NCBI GenBank assembly: GCA_029857655.1
Contig: JAOUGR010000123.1
Coordinates: forward strand, 1 to 6,453
Origin: Gammaproteobacteria bacterium
GTDB taxonomy: Bacteria > Pseudomonadota > Gammaproteobacteria > Steroidobacterales > Steroidobacteraceae
Reading direction: 5' to 3'
DNA length: 6,453 bases
The notes beneath the pieces were generated by a model, which saw only the letters and a list, made by a program, of their open reading frames with translations, was not told where the DNA came from and ran no database searches. Positions 5,517 through 6,453 of the stretch are shown here, in pieces (the first letter of the stretch is position 1; every line of letters starts with the position of its first letter). The position numbers and the translations under genes were made by a program.

Positions 5517-6320
5517 ATTGAATTTCGCCGGGCGCCTGTCGCGCATTGCTGCTAGCCCCTCGCGCACGTCGGCGAGCCGGAATCCCAGGAATTCGAGCGC
5601 GAGCGAGGCATCGAAACTCGGCCCGGCCAGGCGTAGCCAGTTGTTGAGTGCGTGCTTGGTCCAGCGCATCGCAGTCGCACTGCCCGCCGCCAGCTTTCTC
5701 GCGATTTCGAGCGCCTTTTCGCGGACTTCGCTGTCCTCGACGCAGAGCGCCACGAGACCGATGCGCTCCGCCTCGGCGCCGGTCAGTGGCTGGTTGGTCA
5801 GCAGGTAGTAGCGCGCCTTCGCGAGGCCGCACAGGAGCGGCCAGATAATTACCGAATGATCGCCGGCCGCTACGCCGAGCCGCGTATGACCGTCGAGGAT
5901 CATTGCATCTCGCCCGGCGACGGAGATGTCTGCGAGCAGCGCCACGGCGAGCCCGGCCCCCACCGCCGTCCCGCGGATCGCCGAGACGACCGGTTTCGAG
6001 CAGTTGACCAGGTTGTATACGAGATCGCTGGCTTCCTTCCAGACGCGCAGCAGCGTCGCCTCGTCCTCGATCATCTTTTCGATCATCGTGAAATCGCCGC
6101 CCGAAGAAAAATGCTCGCCGGCGCCGCGCACCAGAACCACGCGTACCGCATCATCGATGTCGATGCTGCGCCAGACCAGGGCCAGGTCGCGGTGCATGGA
6201 TTCGGTCGCGGCGTTCTGCCGGCCTTCGTTCGTGATAACGATTTCGAGGATGCCCGGCTCGGGTGCTTCGAATCCAAGGCTCGGGAAATCGCTGCGGTAT
6301 CGCGCGGAGTCGATCGTCAC
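5508..6320 (-). CDS. crotonase-superfamily protein (enoyl-CoA hydratase/isomerase family) without the canonical hydratase glutamates
   Basis: Cytosolic protein of 270 residues with the crotonase fold, acting on acyl-CoA thioesters. The oxyanion-hole regions are visible as [10 protein letters not shown] (68-77) and [16 protein letters not shown] (117-132), followed by [20 protein letters not shown] (145-164) and [20 protein letters not shown] in the C-terminal half. By eye, the two glutamates of classical enoyl-CoA hydratase (rat Glu144 and Glu164) correspond to Ala125 and His145. Asp154 may take a catalytic part. Simple crotonyl-CoA hydration is therefore doubtful; isomerase, hydrolase, decarboxylase or C-C bond cleaving activity is possible. 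The start is GTG 6318-6320 with GGAG six bases before it. It begins 3 bp after the stop of a MaoC-like gene, so the two form an operon. The stop codon lies in a hairpin shared with the convergent gene. Confidence 0.9.
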   Translation of the reverse strand: MTIDSARYRSDFPSLGFEAPEPGILEIVITNEGRQNAATESMHRDLALVWRSIDIDDAVRVVLVRGAGEHFSSGGDFTMIEKMIEDEATLLRVWKEASDLVYNLVNCSKPVVSAIRGTAVGAGLAVALLADISVAGRDAMILDGHTRLGVAAGDHSVIIWPLLCGLAKARYYLLTNQPLTGAEAERIGLVALCVEDSEVREKALEIARKLAAGSATAMRWTKHALNNWLRLAGPSFDASLALEFLGFRLADVREGLAAMRDRRPAKFNPP

Positions 6321-6323
6321 AGC

Positions 6324-6453
6324 CTACTCCTTCACTGCATCCGGCACGGCATGGATACTGACCATCGTCAGCACATGATACGAGGCGACCGTCTCGCCAA
6401 GCTGGTTCGTGATCTCGGTGTCCCAGGTCACCTCGCCCCAGCCTTTGTCCGCG
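6324..6453 (-). CDS. MaoC-like hydratase/dehydratase, C-terminal fragment (5'-partial)
   Basis: Only the last 42 codons are inside the window, ending at TAG (6326-6324). The visible chain includes GWGEVTWDTEITNQLGE and TVASYHVLTMVSIH. The W-x-T/V-E-x-x-N-Q-x-G-E-x-V-A-x-Y-x-V-L-T-M pattern is typical of the last strands of MaoC-type hot-dog-fold enzymes that hydrate or dehydrate acyl-CoA substrates. The catalytic Asp/His region lies outside the window and cannot be checked. The gene ends 3 bp before the crotonase GTG, and its final codons hold the crotonase Shine-Dalgarno sequence. The two probably act in one acyl-CoA pathway. The call rests on a short fragment. Confidence 0.75.
   Translation of the reverse strand, partial: ADKGWGEVTWDTEITNQLGETVASYHVLTMVSIHAVPDAVKE
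6327..6330 (-). promoter_or_regulatory. Shine-Dalgarno sequence of the crotonase gene, inside the MaoC-like gene
   Basis: GGAG lies six bases before the GTG at 6320, within the last codons (AAG GAG TAG) of the upstream gene. It supports the GTG as start, since no other in-frame start nearby has such a site, and suggests coupled translation. Confidence 0.6.

Noticed and set aside
5926..6378. A 150-codon plus-strand open frame opposite the crotonase
   Set aside because: The Ser/Arg-rich translation without motifs is antisense to a clear crotonase gene.

Overview
The window is GC-rich, densely packed bacterial DNA. A signal-peptide-bearing TonB-dependent outer-membrane receptor shows a Gram-negative host. 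An adrenodoxin-type ferredoxin, a cofactor-dependent phosphoglycerate mutase, and a crotonase beside a MaoC-like dehydratase suggest a proteobacterium with acyl-CoA metabolism. A gammaproteobacterium is my best guess, not proven. I see no mobile element, CRISPR array, tRNA or rRNA.

Layout: 1-522 (+) is the 3' part of a 2,3-bisphosphoglycerate-dependent phosphoglycerate mutase gene. It converges on a small [2Fe-2S] ferredoxin gene (531-848, -). From 4758 down to 894 on the minus strand lies the main feature, a thiamine uptake and salvage operon. In transcription order it holds a TPP riboswitch, a TonB-dependent receptor (Omr1-type), an 80-residue YkoF/MTH1187-like thiamine-binding protein, a PnuC-family transporter (PnuT-type) and an APH-fold kinase resembling thiamine kinase ThiK. 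A gene for an exported protein of unknown function (about 4778-5491, +) diverges from the operon. It converges on a crotonase-family gene (5508-6320, -), which follows the 3' end of a MaoC-like hydratase gene (6324-6453, -).

How the parts fit: the receptor would bring thiamine (or a related compound) across the outer membrane. PnuT would let it equilibrate across the inner membrane, and the kinase would trap it by phosphorylation. The small binding protein has no signal peptide and probably acts in the cytosol. TPP would shut the system down through the riboswitch, whose 3' strand is itself the receptor's Shine-Dalgarno sequence. The four operon genes are joined by an SD overlapping a stop codon, an 8-bp gene overlap and an ATGA overlap, so translation is probably coupled. 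The substrate assignment rests on the riboswitch plus family membership of several genes, and is strong but inferred. The crotonase and MaoC-like genes form a separate, probably acyl-CoA-related operon that extends beyond the window.
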